From NCBI GenBank assembly GCA_013414795.1, contig CP058732.1:2581737-2645736 (forward strand): a stretch of 64,000 nt of DNA. The letters are read 5' to 3'. The position numbers and the translations under genes are program-made. The DNA comes from Candidatus Kapaibacterium sp. (GTDB lineage Bacteria > Bacteroidota > Ignavibacteria > Kapaibacteriales > UBA2268). The notes below the pieces were generated by a model, which worked only from the letters and a program-made list of their open reading frames with translations, was not told where the DNA came from and did no database searches. Shown piece after piece: positions 46,568 to 54,338 of the stretch. The number at the start of each line of letters is the position of its first letter. Within the stretch, counting starts at the first letter, position 1.

Positions 46568-46846
46568 ATGATTGAAATAGTGATTTTCTATTTTCATATT
46601 GTCGCTTGGATTTATGCATTTACAAAAGTTTGGCAAGAAAAAGGAACAAAGACAGCATTGCTTTCGTTTGCTGTGCTGGCTTTTGTCTTTATTGTTCTTT
46701 GGACATTAACAAGCCCATTGGCACGTTTGATTTACCCAAGCAAGCCTATAAGCCCCTATTTCACTGCCGATACGCTTTCCCTTATTTTGTTAGTCATACC
46801 AGAATCTATATTTTACTATTTCTATTTCTTCAAGGCTAAATTTTAA
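46568..46846 (+). CDS. Small three-helix membrane protein
   Basis: This 92-residue protein starting at the ATG at 46568 is mostly hydrophobic. Helices are near residues 3-20 (IEIVIFYFHIVAWIYAF), 30-50 (ALLSFAVLAFVFIVLWTL) and 72-88 (LSLILLVIPESIFYYFYFF). No family is recognised. It is divergent from cutA with about 50 bp between, and precedes bcp by 71 bp. Confidence 0.55.
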   Translation: MIEIVIFYFHIVAWIYAFTKVWQEKGTKTALLSFAVLAFVFIVLWTLTSPLARLIYPSKPISPYFTADTLSLILLVIPESIFYYFYFFKAKF

Positions 46847-46892
46847 TATTGATGTTAAAATTAAATTTTATAGGTTCTTGTTCGTTATTACA

Positions 46893-46908
46893 TTTTGTTT
46901 AAACAAAA
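46893..46908. promoter_or_regulatory. Perfect 16-bp palindrome upstream of bcp
   Basis: TTTTGTTT followed directly by AAACAAAA forms an uninterrupted palindrome that ends 9 bp before the bcp ATG. It could be an operator for a dimeric regulator, for instance one sensing peroxide. No match to a named consensus is claimed. Confidence 0.4.
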
Positions 46909-46917
46909 GGAAAAACT

Positions 46918-47397
46918 ATGGCATTGCAAATTGGTTCAAAAGCACCAGATTTCGTCGGAGTAACCGACAGCGAAACTGAAATAAAATTAAGCGATTTTCA
47001 CGGCAAATGGGTCGTCCTTTATTTCTATCCAAAAGACAACACATCGGGTTGCACTCGCGAGGCTTGCGATTTCCGTGACAATTACGAAAGAATTGCCTCC
47101 TTCGGTGCAGAAATCGTTGGTGTTAGCCCCGATTCTGTGAAATCCCACAAGAATTTCAAAGCCAAACACAACTTGAACTTCCATCTTGTTGCCGACCCAG
47201 AAAAGGAAATCTGTAAATTATACGATGTTTTGGGCGAAAAATCAATGTATGGCAAAAAATACCTTGGAGTTATTCGTTCGACATACATTATCGACCCAGA
47301 AGGAACAATTCGTTACGTCAATCCTAAAGTAACTGTCGACGGACATATCGACGAAGTCATCAGTGAATTAAAGAAGTTACAAGGCAAAAATGATTGA
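46918..47397 (+). CDS. bcp: Thiol peroxidase of the Bcp/PrxQ type
   Basis: The 159-residue peroxiredoxin has YFYPKDNTSGCTREACDFRD with peroxidatic Cys45 and resolving Cys50, typical of atypical two-Cys Bcp. GVSPDSVKSHKNFKAKHNL and LVADPEKEICKLYDVLGEKSMYGKKYLGVIRSTYIID follow. It reduces hydrogen peroxide and organic peroxides with thioredoxin. Its stop overlaps the start of the TatD gene by 8 bp, so the two are translationally coupled. Confidence 0.95.
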   Translation: MALQIGSKAPDFVGVTDSETEIKLSDFHGKWVVLYFYPKDNTSGCTREACDFRDNYERIASFGAEIVGVSPDSVKSHKNFKAKHNLNFHLVADPEKEICKLYDVLGEKSMYGKKYLGVIRSTYIIDPEGTIRYVNPKVTVDGHIDEVISELKKLQGKND

Positions 47398-48817
47398 TAC
47401 ACATTGCCACCTCGACTCGAAAGAATTCGAAAATGACCGAGAAGAAGTTATTCGTCGGGCTTTCGAAGGCGGTGTTGTTTCCATCATAGTTCCTTCGATT
47501 GATACCAGCAACCTGGAAAAAGTAGTTAAACTGGCAGAAGAAAACGAAAAGATATTTTCTGGGGTTGGAATCCATCCCCACAATGCAAATGAATACAATA
47601 ATCAAATAGAAGAGAAAATTTGCAAATTGATAGAAGAAAAGAACAAAAAGATAGTTGCAATCGGGGAAATCGGATTGGACTATTATTACGATTTTGCTCC
47701 AAAGGAAAAGCAAAAAGAAGTCTTTCGCCGTCAACTTCAAATTGCAAAGGAATACCAACTTCCAGCAATTATCCACAATAGGGACTCGAACGAGGATTTG
47801 CTCGATATTTTAGAACAAGAGCAAGACGGTTCCCTCCGTTTCGTTTTGCATTGCTTCTCACAAGACCGTGAATTTTTATCCAAGACCCTTGAACTTGGTG
47901 CCTTTGTTTCGTTCACTGGGAATGTTACGTTCAAAAATAACAAGTTCGCTTCCGTTGTCGAAGAAGTCCCCGAAGACAGATTCTTCCTCGAAACAGATTC
48001 CCCATTTATGACGCCAGTACCACATCGAGGGAAAAGGAACGAACCTTCTTTCGTTCGTCTTGTTGCACAAAAAATAGCAGAAATCAAAAATTTACCAATA
48101 AACAAGGTAATTGAAATGACCACCAACAATGCCAAAAAGTTCTTCCAAATTTTATTAATTGCTCTTATTATCATTATGCCTATTGCACTTCGAGCACAAG
48201 AGGAAGAAGAAGCGGATTTCGAAAACCCATACAAAAAATTTATTGGCGTAAGTTCAAACTTTGGGTTCAATACTCTTGTAGTGTTTCAAACTTGGAAAGA
48301 AGATGGTGCTTCGAAGGAAAGGAACTCGGCATACGAGGGCAAGTTTTTCTGGGGGTTCAACCTCAACATATCCCCAGTAGATTTTAACATAAACAGATTA
48401 GAATTCACTTACACGCTCGACCGTCGCTACAACGATACTGCGTATCCCGATTTGGCATATATTTATCGCACTCTTTCGTTTACTTCCCTTTTTCTCATAA
48501 ATCCCTCGATGCGTGTTAACTTCTATGGAGCGTTGGGATTGACTTACATATTTAACAGTTTCAACCTTGGTCATCCTTATCGTGATTTCAAGTCCAGTCT
48601 TGGTGCAAATTTTGGTGCTGGCTTTCTTGTAAATATTCCAATTCAAAATGTCGGTCTTTTCACTATAAACGGGGAATGGTTGATGATTTTCGACCTGTCG
48701 AACTATAAAGACATCTACGACGTTGAGTTGAAACGAAATGTCGACGCATACTACTACTATTCCCAACCAAGACTTATTATCACCTGGTATCCAGAATTTT
48801 TAAATAAACTTCGTTAG
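47390..48817 (+). CDS. TatD-family nuclease fused in frame to an outer-membrane barrel protein
   Basis: Residues 1-252 form a complete TatD metal-dependent DNase: IDTHCHLDSKEFE, GVGIHPH, AIGEIGLDYYYD, IIHNRDSNEDLL, LHCFSQDREF, LETDSPFMTP, ending TTNNAKKFF. Reading then continues without a stop into ILLIALIIIMPIALRAQ and a ~200-residue beta-barrel-like part ending LIITWYPEFLNKLR. The internal Met243 (ATG at 48116), preceded by AAGGT seven bases before it, would start a perfect signal peptide: n-region MTTNNAKKFFQ, hydrophobic core, ALRAQ cleavage site. Probably two products are made from one frame: a cytoplasmic TatD-containing protein and an exported barrel. A single fusion or a lost stop are the alternatives. 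Confidence 0.8.
   Translation: MIDTHCHLDSKEFENDREEVIRRAFEGGVVSIIVPSIDTSNLEKVVKLAEENEKIFSGVGIHPHNANEYNNQIEEKICKLIEEKNKKIVAIGEIGLDYYYDFAPKEKQKEVFRRQLQIAKEYQLPAIIHNRDSNEDLLDILEQEQDGSLRFVLHCFSQDREFLSKTLELGAFVSFTGNVTFKNNKFASVVEEVPEDRFFLETDSPFMTPVPHRGKRNEPSFVRLVAQKIAEIKNLPINKVIEMTTNNAKKFFQILLIALIIIMPIALRAQEEEEADFENPYKKFIGVSSNFGFNTLVVFQTWKEDGASKERNSAYEGKFFWGFNLNISPVDFNINRLEFTYTLDRRYNDTAYPDLAYIYRTLSFTSLFLINPSMRVNFYGALGLTYIFNSFNLGHPYRDFKSSLGANFGAGFLVNIPIQNVGLFTINGEWLMIFDLSNYKDIYDVELKRNVDAYYYYSQPRLIITWYPEFLNKLR
48104..48108 (+). promoter_or_regulatory. Internal ribosome-binding site for the barrel protein
   Basis: AAGGT lies 7 bases before the ATG at 48116 inside the tatD coding region. It would support separate translation of the exported barrel protein from its own start. 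Confidence 0.45.
48116..48817 (+). CDS. Outer-membrane barrel protein from internal start within the tatD fusion
   Basis: A 233-residue precursor starting at the internal ATG would have a textbook signal peptide (KK in the n-region, core ILLIALIIIMPIAL, cleavage after LRA or LRAQ). The mature chain has alternating aromatic strands (KFFWGFNLNISPVDF, FEFTYTL-like LEFTYTLDRR, GANFGAGFLVNIPI) and ends in -LR. No named family is recognised. It shares its first 11 residues with the conserved TatD C-terminus. It lies 2 bp before lnt. Confidence 0.55.
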   Translation: MTTNNAKKFFQILLIALIIIMPIALRAQEEEEADFENPYKKFIGVSSNFGFNTLVVFQTWKEDGASKERNSAYEGKFFWGFNLNISPVDFNINRLEFTYTLDRRYNDTAYPDLAYIYRTLSFTSLFLINPSMRVNFYGALGLTYIFNSFNLGHPYRDFKSSLGANFGAGFLVNIPIQNVGLFTINGEWLMIFDLSNYKDIYDVELKRNVDAYYYYSQPRLIITWYPEFLNKLR

Positions 48818-48819
48818 CA

Positions 48820-50433
48820 TTGCAAAAGAAAAAATTTTTGTTTGGACTTTTGTCTGGTGTACTTCTTGCTCTTTCCTATCCACCTTACCCATTCTATCTT
48901 CTTGCATTTGTGGCTTTTTTACCCATAATTTCAGTTTTCCAAGATGTAAAACGAAAATGGTGGCTGGTTTATCTAACTTTCTTTATTTACCATTACGCTA
49001 CAAATTGGTGGATAAGCAGTTGGCAAAAAGACACCGACCCCTATCTTTTCGTTTCTGGCTTTGCTGTTGCACTTGTCCATCCACTGCTTTTTATGATACC
49101 CTTTGCTTTTTTGAATTTCTTTGCAAGAAAAATTGGCTGGCGAACTTCTGTTGCATTTTTCCCGTTCATATGGATTGCTTTCGAATGGCTCCATAGTCTT
49201 GGCGACCTTGCCTATCCTTGGCTAACTTTGGGATACACACAAACCTATAACCATTATTGGATACAAATTGCAGACCTTGGCGGAGTTTGGCTCGTCTCGT
49301 TCCTTATTGTCACAATTAATATTTTAATTTATTTCGCTATAGAAAAATACAAGGAACTCCACCAAAAGCCAAAATTCTACCTTCTAAAAAACAAATATAC
49401 AGCCATTATTGGCTTAATTCTTGTCATCCCATACATTTATGGTTTTTTCCGAGTTGGGGAATTCCGTTACCAAACTTTGATAGGGCAAAACCAGCACCTT
49501 CGGGTAGGAATTATTCAACCAAACATCAATCCCTGGCGAAAGTGGGAAGCAGACGCAATAACTCAAATCAAAATTCACCAACGAATTCAAGATTCCCTCC
49601 ATCGAGCAGTTCCCGACATCAATCTTTTCGTTTGGAGCGAAACTGCAATTACAATGCTTGACCTCGAAACGAACGCATTCCACAATTTTACTCCCTTCTG
49701 GGATATGCTCGACAGTAACACTGCACTTTTGACTGGCTTTGCCGATTTTCACTTCCTTTCTCCAAGCGAAAAGCCTTCGTTTACTACAAAATATCTTTTC
49801 GGCGATTCAACCAAGCCCTACGAAACCTACAATTCGATGCTTTTGCTCAATCCAGACCGAACTTTTGCAATTTACCACAAGAACCGCCTAACTCCTTTTG
49901 GAGAACATATCCCCTATTCACAAATACTTGGCTTTGCGAAATCCTTCCTTGAATGGAATGTTGGAATTTCAAGTTGGGCGAAAGGGAAAGAACAAAATTT
50001 GCTTTCTTTGAAAACCAGGAACAAACAAAGTTCCATCGGTCCAATAATTTGTATCGAAAGCATTTATCCCGACTATTGCAGACGATTCGTTGCAAAAGGT
50101 GCAGACATACTTGCTATTGTTACAAACGACGGCTGGTACGACCATACTTTCGGTCCTCGTCAACACTACCTCATTGCAACTTTTCGAGCAATCGAAACCC
50201 GACGTTTCATTGTTCGTTGTGCTAACACAGGAGTATCTGGGTTCATTTCACCAACTGGCGAATCCTTGCTCGAAGCACCACAATACACACAAATTGGAAT
50301 CGTAGCCGATGTTCCTACTCTATCCACAAAATCGCTTTACACACATCTTGGAGATTGGTTGCCCTATGTTTCGGTAGGCTTAACTATTGTGTTATTGCTT
50401 TTTGCATTCTTTAAAAAGAATAAACAATTCTGA
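48820..50433 (+). CDS. lnt: Apolipoprotein N-acyltransferase
   Basis: Lnt adds the third acyl chain to the N-terminal Cys of lipoproteins in the inner membrane. The 537-residue product has N-terminal helices (FLFGLLSGVLLALSYPPYPFYLL) and SLGDLAYPWLTLGYTQ. The periplasmic nitrilase domain includes LFVWSETAI, RLTPFGEHIPY and PIICIESIYPD with nucleophile Cys411, then RFIVRCANTGVSG. A TTG start 2 bp after the preceding stop is used, since no ATG lies near the first helix. The window encodes several lipoproteins that would be its substrates. Confidence 0.95.
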   Translation: MQKKKFLFGLLSGVLLALSYPPYPFYLLAFVAFLPIISVFQDVKRKWWLVYLTFFIYHYATNWWISSWQKDTDPYLFVSGFAVALVHPLLFMIPFAFLNFFARKIGWRTSVAFFPFIWIAFEWLHSLGDLAYPWLTLGYTQTYNHYWIQIADLGGVWLVSFLIVTINILIYFAIEKYKELHQKPKFYLLKNKYTAIIGLILVIPYIYGFFRVGEFRYQTLIGQNQHLRVGIIQPNINPWRKWEADAITQIKIHQRIQDSLHRAVPDINLFVWSETAITMLDLETNAFHNFTPFWDMLDSNTALLTGFADFHFLSPSEKPSFTTKYLFGDSTKPYETYNSMLLLNPDRTFAIYHKNRLTPFGEHIPYSQILGFAKSFLEWNVGISSWAKGKEQNLLSLKTRNKQSSIGPIICIESIYPDYCRRFVAKGADILAIVTNDGWYDHTFGPRQHYLIATFRAIETRRFIVRCANTGVSGFISPTGESLLEAPQYTQIGIVADVPTLSTKSLYTHLGDWLPYVSVGLTIVLLLFAFFKKNKQF

Positions 50434-50536
50434 ACAAATCATCCTTTGTGTAAAACTTCAAAAATAAAGTGTGGCCAAAACCTTTTGAAAATTAATTTCT
50501 ATAAAACTATTTCTTTAACTTTTCGAAAGTAAAATT

Positions 50537-51304
50537 CTATACCAGATAATAAACTTCTGGGCTTGTGCTCAGTTCTGGTTTACGACGTATGGAAAACCGC
50601 TCGGAAAGCACTTGGCGAATTTCGGAACCTGGGTCGTCGAGGTCCCCAAAGATTAATGCTTTCGAAGGGCAGGCTTCCACGCAAGCGGGCATCTTGCCTC
50701 GGGCAAGTCTTTCGGCACAGAATGTACATTTTTCTACCACGCCTCGAGTACGAGTTGGAAACTCTGGATTCTGCTTTTTAATAAATGGGCGTGGGTCCCG
50801 CCAATTGAAACTTCGAGAACCATAGGGACAAGCAGCAACACAGTATCGACAACCAATGCATCTATGCCAATCCATCATTACGATACCATCTTCTCGCTTC
50901 CAGGTGGCTTTTGTCGGGCAAACATTTGTGCAAGGCGGATTGCCGCAATGGTTGCACAGCAGAAGAACTGTTTGATGGTTCATCCCTTTGGGTAAAAATG
51001 GATTTTCTTGGGTAACGAAAGCATTGTGAAATTTATCTTTCCATATCCATTTGATTTCGTCCTTGGGATTGTTGAATTCAGGAACATTATGGTATGTGTG
51101 GCAAGCAACGATACACTCCTTGCAATTCGGTGTCTGTTCACATTTTTGTACATCGATAGCCATTGCCCAGCGTTTGGCTCTTAAACCAGTGATTGGGGCT
51201 TGTTGTGGCTCGCTTTGCGAGACCAAATCATAAGTGAATTTGCTTGCCAAAAAAATTCCACCGCCGAAACTGACTATCTTCAAAAAGTTTCTTCTGTCTA
51301 TCAT
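50537..51304 (-). CDS. dsrO: DsrO, periplasmic ferredoxin-like subunit of the Dsr complex
   Basis: The 255-residue iron-sulfur protein has a twin-arginine signal (DRRNFLKIVSFGGGIFL), so it is folded before export to the periplasm. Four Cys-rich blocks are typical of the DmsB/HybA-like fold: CEQTPNCKECIVAC, CNHCGNPPCTNVCP, CIGCRYCVAACP and CTFCAERLARGKMPACVEACP. In DsrMKJOP it exchanges electrons with DsrP and the DsrJ haems. The ATG at 51304 overlaps the dsrJ stop (ATGA) and follows GGGAGG. No dsrP follows; the next gene is the convergent lnt. Confidence 0.92.
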   Translation of the reverse strand: MIDRRNFLKIVSFGGGIFLASKFTYDLVSQSEPQQAPITGLRAKRWAMAIDVQKCEQTPNCKECIVACHTYHNVPEFNNPKDEIKWIWKDKFHNAFVTQENPFLPKGMNHQTVLLLCNHCGNPPCTNVCPTKATWKREDGIVMMDWHRCIGCRYCVAACPYGSRSFNWRDPRPFIKKQNPEFPTRTRGVVEKCTFCAERLARGKMPACVEACPSKALIFGDLDDPGSEIRQVLSERFSIRRKPELSTSPEVYYLV

Positions 51305-51711
51305 TTCAAACCTCCCTTTGGTTGAACGTGACAATCCCAGCAGTATGGTTTAACATCGAGGTAATTATGGCACTGGTCGCAAAATTGTTCCTTGTTGCTA
51401 TGACATTTCAAACAAGCAAGCGTAAGGCTCATTTCCAATTTTTCCCCATTATGCGTAAGAACAGTACCATTTCGAACTATGTAGCGAACATTCATTCGAA
51501 CGACACTATCCCGCCAGAAATTGAGTAAATCCATATGGTAATGGTTCATATAGTCTTTATTTTCGACGCATTGCATTGCATCTTTGGGGTAAACAAGTTG
51601 TGGTTTGACTTTGCTTTGTGCTGATGAAAGATTTAACCAAATTGGCAAAGTGAAGAAACCAACGAAAACAATCAAACCAAGAATAATTTTCCAACCATCG
51701 TACAGTTTCAT
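51301..51711 (-). CDS. dsrJ: DsrJ, triheme cytochrome c subunit
   Basis: The 136-residue protein has one N-terminal membrane helix (WKIILGLIVFVGFFTLPIWL), an uncleaved anchor in known DsrJ. It carries three c-haem sites: CLKCH, CDQCH and CWDCH. The conserved MQCVEN stretch with HYHMDLLNFWRDSVVR holds the Cys that acts as unusual distal haem ligand in characterised DsrJ. It faces the periplasm. The ATG at 51711 follows AGGAGG formed by the last Glu codons of dsrK. Confidence 0.93.
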   Translation of the reverse strand: MKLYDGWKIILGLIVFVGFFTLPIWLNLSSAQSKVKPQLVYPKDAMQCVENKDYMNHYHMDLLNFWRDSVVRMNVRYIVRNGTVLTHNGEKLEMSLTLACLKCHSNKEQFCDQCHNYLDVKPYCWDCHVQPKGGLK

Positions 51712-51712
51712 T

Positions 51713-53320
51713 TTATTCCTCCTCAATATTTAACGGTTGAAGGCGAAGGTCAACTTCTCGGGGCTTCTCCCCAGTCATAACAAGAGCATTGCCAACCATT
51801 TCGTGGACGCCGCCTACTTCGAGCCCAGGCACCCAGAATTCAAACAATGGCGGAAGATTTGCCTTGTCGATAGCACAAATGCACAAGCAAATGTTCACGC
51901 CATACTTATCGCGAACATATTTAGCAGCGTTCGCTCGCGGGAACCCACCACGCATTCGCATCTCGAAGTTCTCGTCTGTACCAATTCCAGCCCCGCTACC
52001 ACAGCAGAAAGTCTGTTCGCGAATCGTATTGTCTGGCATTTCCGTGAATTTTCTCATCACGTTCTTGATAATGTAACGAGGCTCTTCGAGCAAGCCCATA
52101 CCACGCGAAGGATTGCACGAGTCGTGGAAAGTTGCGTGCCAATGGTCGTTTCGTCTGGGGTCTAATTTGATTTTGTTATGATAAATCAAATCAGCGGTAA
52201 ATTCGCAAATGTGCACCATTTTCGTGGATTTCGCATTTTCGAAAACAGTGCCAGTAATCGGCGAGCGTGGTACTTCGAGGAAATCGGCTGGACCATTCAT
52301 TGTATCCATATATTGGTGAATCACTCGCCACATATGTCCACATTCGCCACCAAGAATCCATTTAACTTTCAAACGCTTTGCCTCGGCATATATCTTGTTG
52401 TTCAATCGCTTCATAAGTTCATGGGAAACAAAGGAACCAAAATTGCCACCTTCGGAAGCGTATGTGCTAAATGTATAATCCAGACCAATTTCGTGGAAAA
52501 GCATTATATAGCCCATAAGTGTATAATAGTGTGGGGTGGCGAAATAATCTGCTGATGGCGTAACGAAGAGAATTTCTGCTCCCTTCTTGTTGATTGGAAC
52601 ATCGATGTGTATACCAGTTATCTCTTCAATGTCTGCGGCAGCCATTTCAAGACTATCTTTCATACCGTGGGGCTGGACACCAAGGTGGTTGCCAGTGCGA
52701 TAACAATTTTTGACAGGCGTCATAATCCAATCGATATTCACACCAATCAAATTCATCAGTTCACGGGCAAGAAAAGTTATTTCGGCTGTATCTATACCAT
52801 AGGGACAAAAAACGGAACAGCGTCGACATTGCGTGCATTGGTAGAAATAGTAGAACCATTCGCGAAGCACATCGAAAGTCAAATCGCGGGCTCCAACCAT
52901 TTTGCCCATCAACTTCCCAGCAGTGGTAAATTCTCGTCGGTAAATCGAACGAAGCAGTTCCGCTCGGAGCACTGGCATATTCTTTGGGTCGCCAGAACCA
53001 AGGAAGAAATGGCATTTGTCCGCACAAGCACCACAACGAACACATATATCCATAAATATTTTCAAAGAACGAAACTTTTCCAGCCGCTCGCGAAAGCCTT
53101 CGAGTATGATTTCTTGCCAATTTTCTGGCAATTTCCAATCGGGGTCGGTCGGTTGCCATTTCCTTGGATTTGGCTGGTCAAGATAAATCAATGCTTCTTC
53201 GCTACCAGCATAACTGAATGTCCCTTTACGAAATTCAACTGGAACTTCCATCCAGTTCTTATATTTCGGCTTTAAGTTTATTGTTTGTAGTAACTCTTCT
53301 GGTTTAATTTTTGTAGACAT
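51713..53320 (-). CDS. dsrK: DsrK, HdrD-like catalytic subunit of the Dsr complex
   Basis: The 535-residue cytoplasmic Fe-S protein has two ferredoxin-type motifs (CVRCGACADKCHFF, CTQCRRCSVFCPYG). The CCG-type region (GGECGHMWR, DSCNPSRGMGL, QTFCCGSGAGIG) binds the special [4Fe-4S] cluster of heterodisulfide-reductase-like proteins. DsrK is thought to reduce the DsrC trisulfide, coupling menaquinol oxidation to sulfite reduction. The ATG at 53320 follows AGGAGG made by the final codons of dsrM. Because the N-terminus is preceded by only a short leader, a cytosolic location is expected. Confidence 0.95.
   Translation of the reverse strand: MSTKIKPEELLQTINLKPKYKNWMEVPVEFRKGTFSYAGSEEALIYLDQPNPRKWQPTDPDWKLPENWQEIILEGFRERLEKFRSLKIFMDICVRCGACADKCHFFLGSGDPKNMPVLRAELLRSIYRREFTTAGKLMGKMVGARDLTFDVLREWFYYFYQCTQCRRCSVFCPYGIDTAEITFLARELMNLIGVNIDWIMTPVKNCYRTGNHLGVQPHGMKDSLEMAAADIEEITGIHIDVPINKKGAEILFVTPSADYFATPHYYTLMGYIMLFHEIGLDYTFSTYASEGGNFGSFVSHELMKRLNNKIYAEAKRLKVKWILGGECGHMWRVIHQYMDTMNGPADFLEVPRSPITGTVFENAKSTKMVHICEFTADLIYHNKIKLDPRRNDHWHATFHDSCNPSRGMGLLEEPRYIIKNVMRKFTEMPDNTIREQTFCCGSGAGIGTDENFEMRMRGGFPRANAAKYVRDKYGVNICLCICAIDKANLPPLFEFWVPGLEVGGVHEMVGNALVMTGEKPREVDLRLQPLNIEEE
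51718..51723 (-). promoter_or_regulatory. Ribosome-binding site of dsrJ within the end of dsrK
   Basis: AGGAGG in the three terminal Glu codons of dsrK lies 6 bases before the dsrJ ATG, again with stop plus one base between. Confidence 0.75.
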
Positions 53321-53321
53321 A

Positions 53322-54326
53322 TCATTCCTCCTTTTCAACTGGAATACCTGCTGCAATCATTTTATCGCGGAACTCTTCTTCGTATTCTTCGTAAGTATGC
53401 ACTGGCACATCATAATTCCAAGGATTAACGTGCCTTTTCATTCGGTTGTTGTTGGCAAGGTTCCTCGTCGGACTTAAGAAAATGCCACCAAGATGGACTA
53501 ACTTGCTGAATGGAAAGTAAATTAACAATGTACACACAAAAGTAAAGTGGATTATGAACAATGGGCTCAACTTTGCAAGCAAATCGCTACCAATTGGCTG
53601 AAACGAAAGAATTGAAACAGTGAACTCTTTCACTGCAACCAAATCTGTCTTGAAGAAATATCGCATCAGAACACCAGTTACTGCGATTCCAAGAATCAAA
53701 AGAAGCGGGAAGTAATCCGAGGGCAAGGAGATAATTTTTACTTTGCTATCAAAAATTCGACGAAGGAAAAGATATGTTAACCCAGCAAGAATTAGTACAT
53801 CTGTAATATAAATTATTGGTAAACCAACTTGGAAAAATCCATCGATGTTTTGCAAAAAAGTCACAAAACTTGGTATTGGTTCAGTGAAAAATCGAAAATG
53901 ACGAAGGAAAATAATCAAAAACGACCAGTGGAACGCAAGGCTAAAGAACCAAAGCCATTTGTCCACCGAATAGACAAGTTTTTCGTTATCTTTGAACTCT
54001 GCTTTTGTATTTCGAAAAAGAGAGCGGAAGAACAGAACTTCGAGGAGCATTCTTCCAAAGGCACCAAGGGCACTGCTCGGATTGTCCAATTTGTTCTGGC
54101 GTATCCAAGGAAGCGATTTTTCCTGCCCGCAAGTAGTTGTTATACGAAAAGGAACGGGCGAGCGTCCCCAACGAACGATTCGGGCTATAATTCCAACCAA
54201 AAAGAGCAAAAGGGCAACGTATGGAAGAATTGTCCCAAAAATTGTTTTCATAAATGGTAAATATCCAGCAATCCATCCAAGCCCAAGGATAACAATGAAA
54301 TAAAGTAAAGATAAACCTAATCCCAT
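53322..54326 (-). CDS. dsrM: DsrM, membrane cytochrome b subunit
   Basis: The 334-residue NarI-like protein has about six hydrophobic helices (for example LSLLYFIVILGLGWIAGYLPF and LSPLFIIHFTFVCTLLIYFPF) with haem-ligand-type His residues (FHWSFLIIFLRHFRFF, IHFTF). It anchors DsrK and carries quinol electrons to it. The C-terminal cytoplasmic tail ends in a Glu-rich segment that overlaps the dsrK ribosome site. It is the first dsr gene, 12 bp after the rsbRD-like gene. Confidence 0.93.
   Translation of the reverse strand: MGLGLSLLYFIVILGLGWIAGYLPFMKTIFGTILPYVALLLFLVGIIARIVRWGRSPVPFRITTTCGQEKSLPWIRQNKLDNPSSALGAFGRMLLEVLFFRSLFRNTKAEFKDNEKLVYSVDKWLWFFSLAFHWSFLIIFLRHFRFFTEPIPSFVTFLQNIDGFFQVGLPIIYITDVLILAGLTYLFLRRIFDSKVKIISLPSDYFPLLLILGIAVTGVLMRYFFKTDLVAVKEFTVSILSFQPIGSDLLAKLSPLFIIHFTFVCTLLIYFPFSKLVHLGGIFLSPTRNLANNNRMKRHVNPWNYDVPVHTYEEYEEEFRDKMIAAGIPVEKEE
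53327..53332 (-). promoter_or_regulatory. Ribosome-binding site of dsrK within the end of dsrM
   Basis: AGGAGG lies in the last sense codons of dsrM, 6 bases before the dsrK ATG; the stop codon and one base lie between. dsrK/dsrJ use exactly the same arrangement. Confidence 0.75.
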
Positions 54327-54338
54327 AGTGCAAACCCT

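Noticed and set aside
47390-48817. TatD fusion as a simple assembly error
   Set aside because: Not fully excluded, but both halves are in the same frame, the internal signal peptide is perfect, and the following gene lnt starts 2 bp after the stop as in a normal operon.
52607-53275. 222-codon frame antisense to dsrK
   Set aside because: dsrK has clear Fe-S motifs on the other strand; the antisense frame has no recognisable domain or ribosome site.
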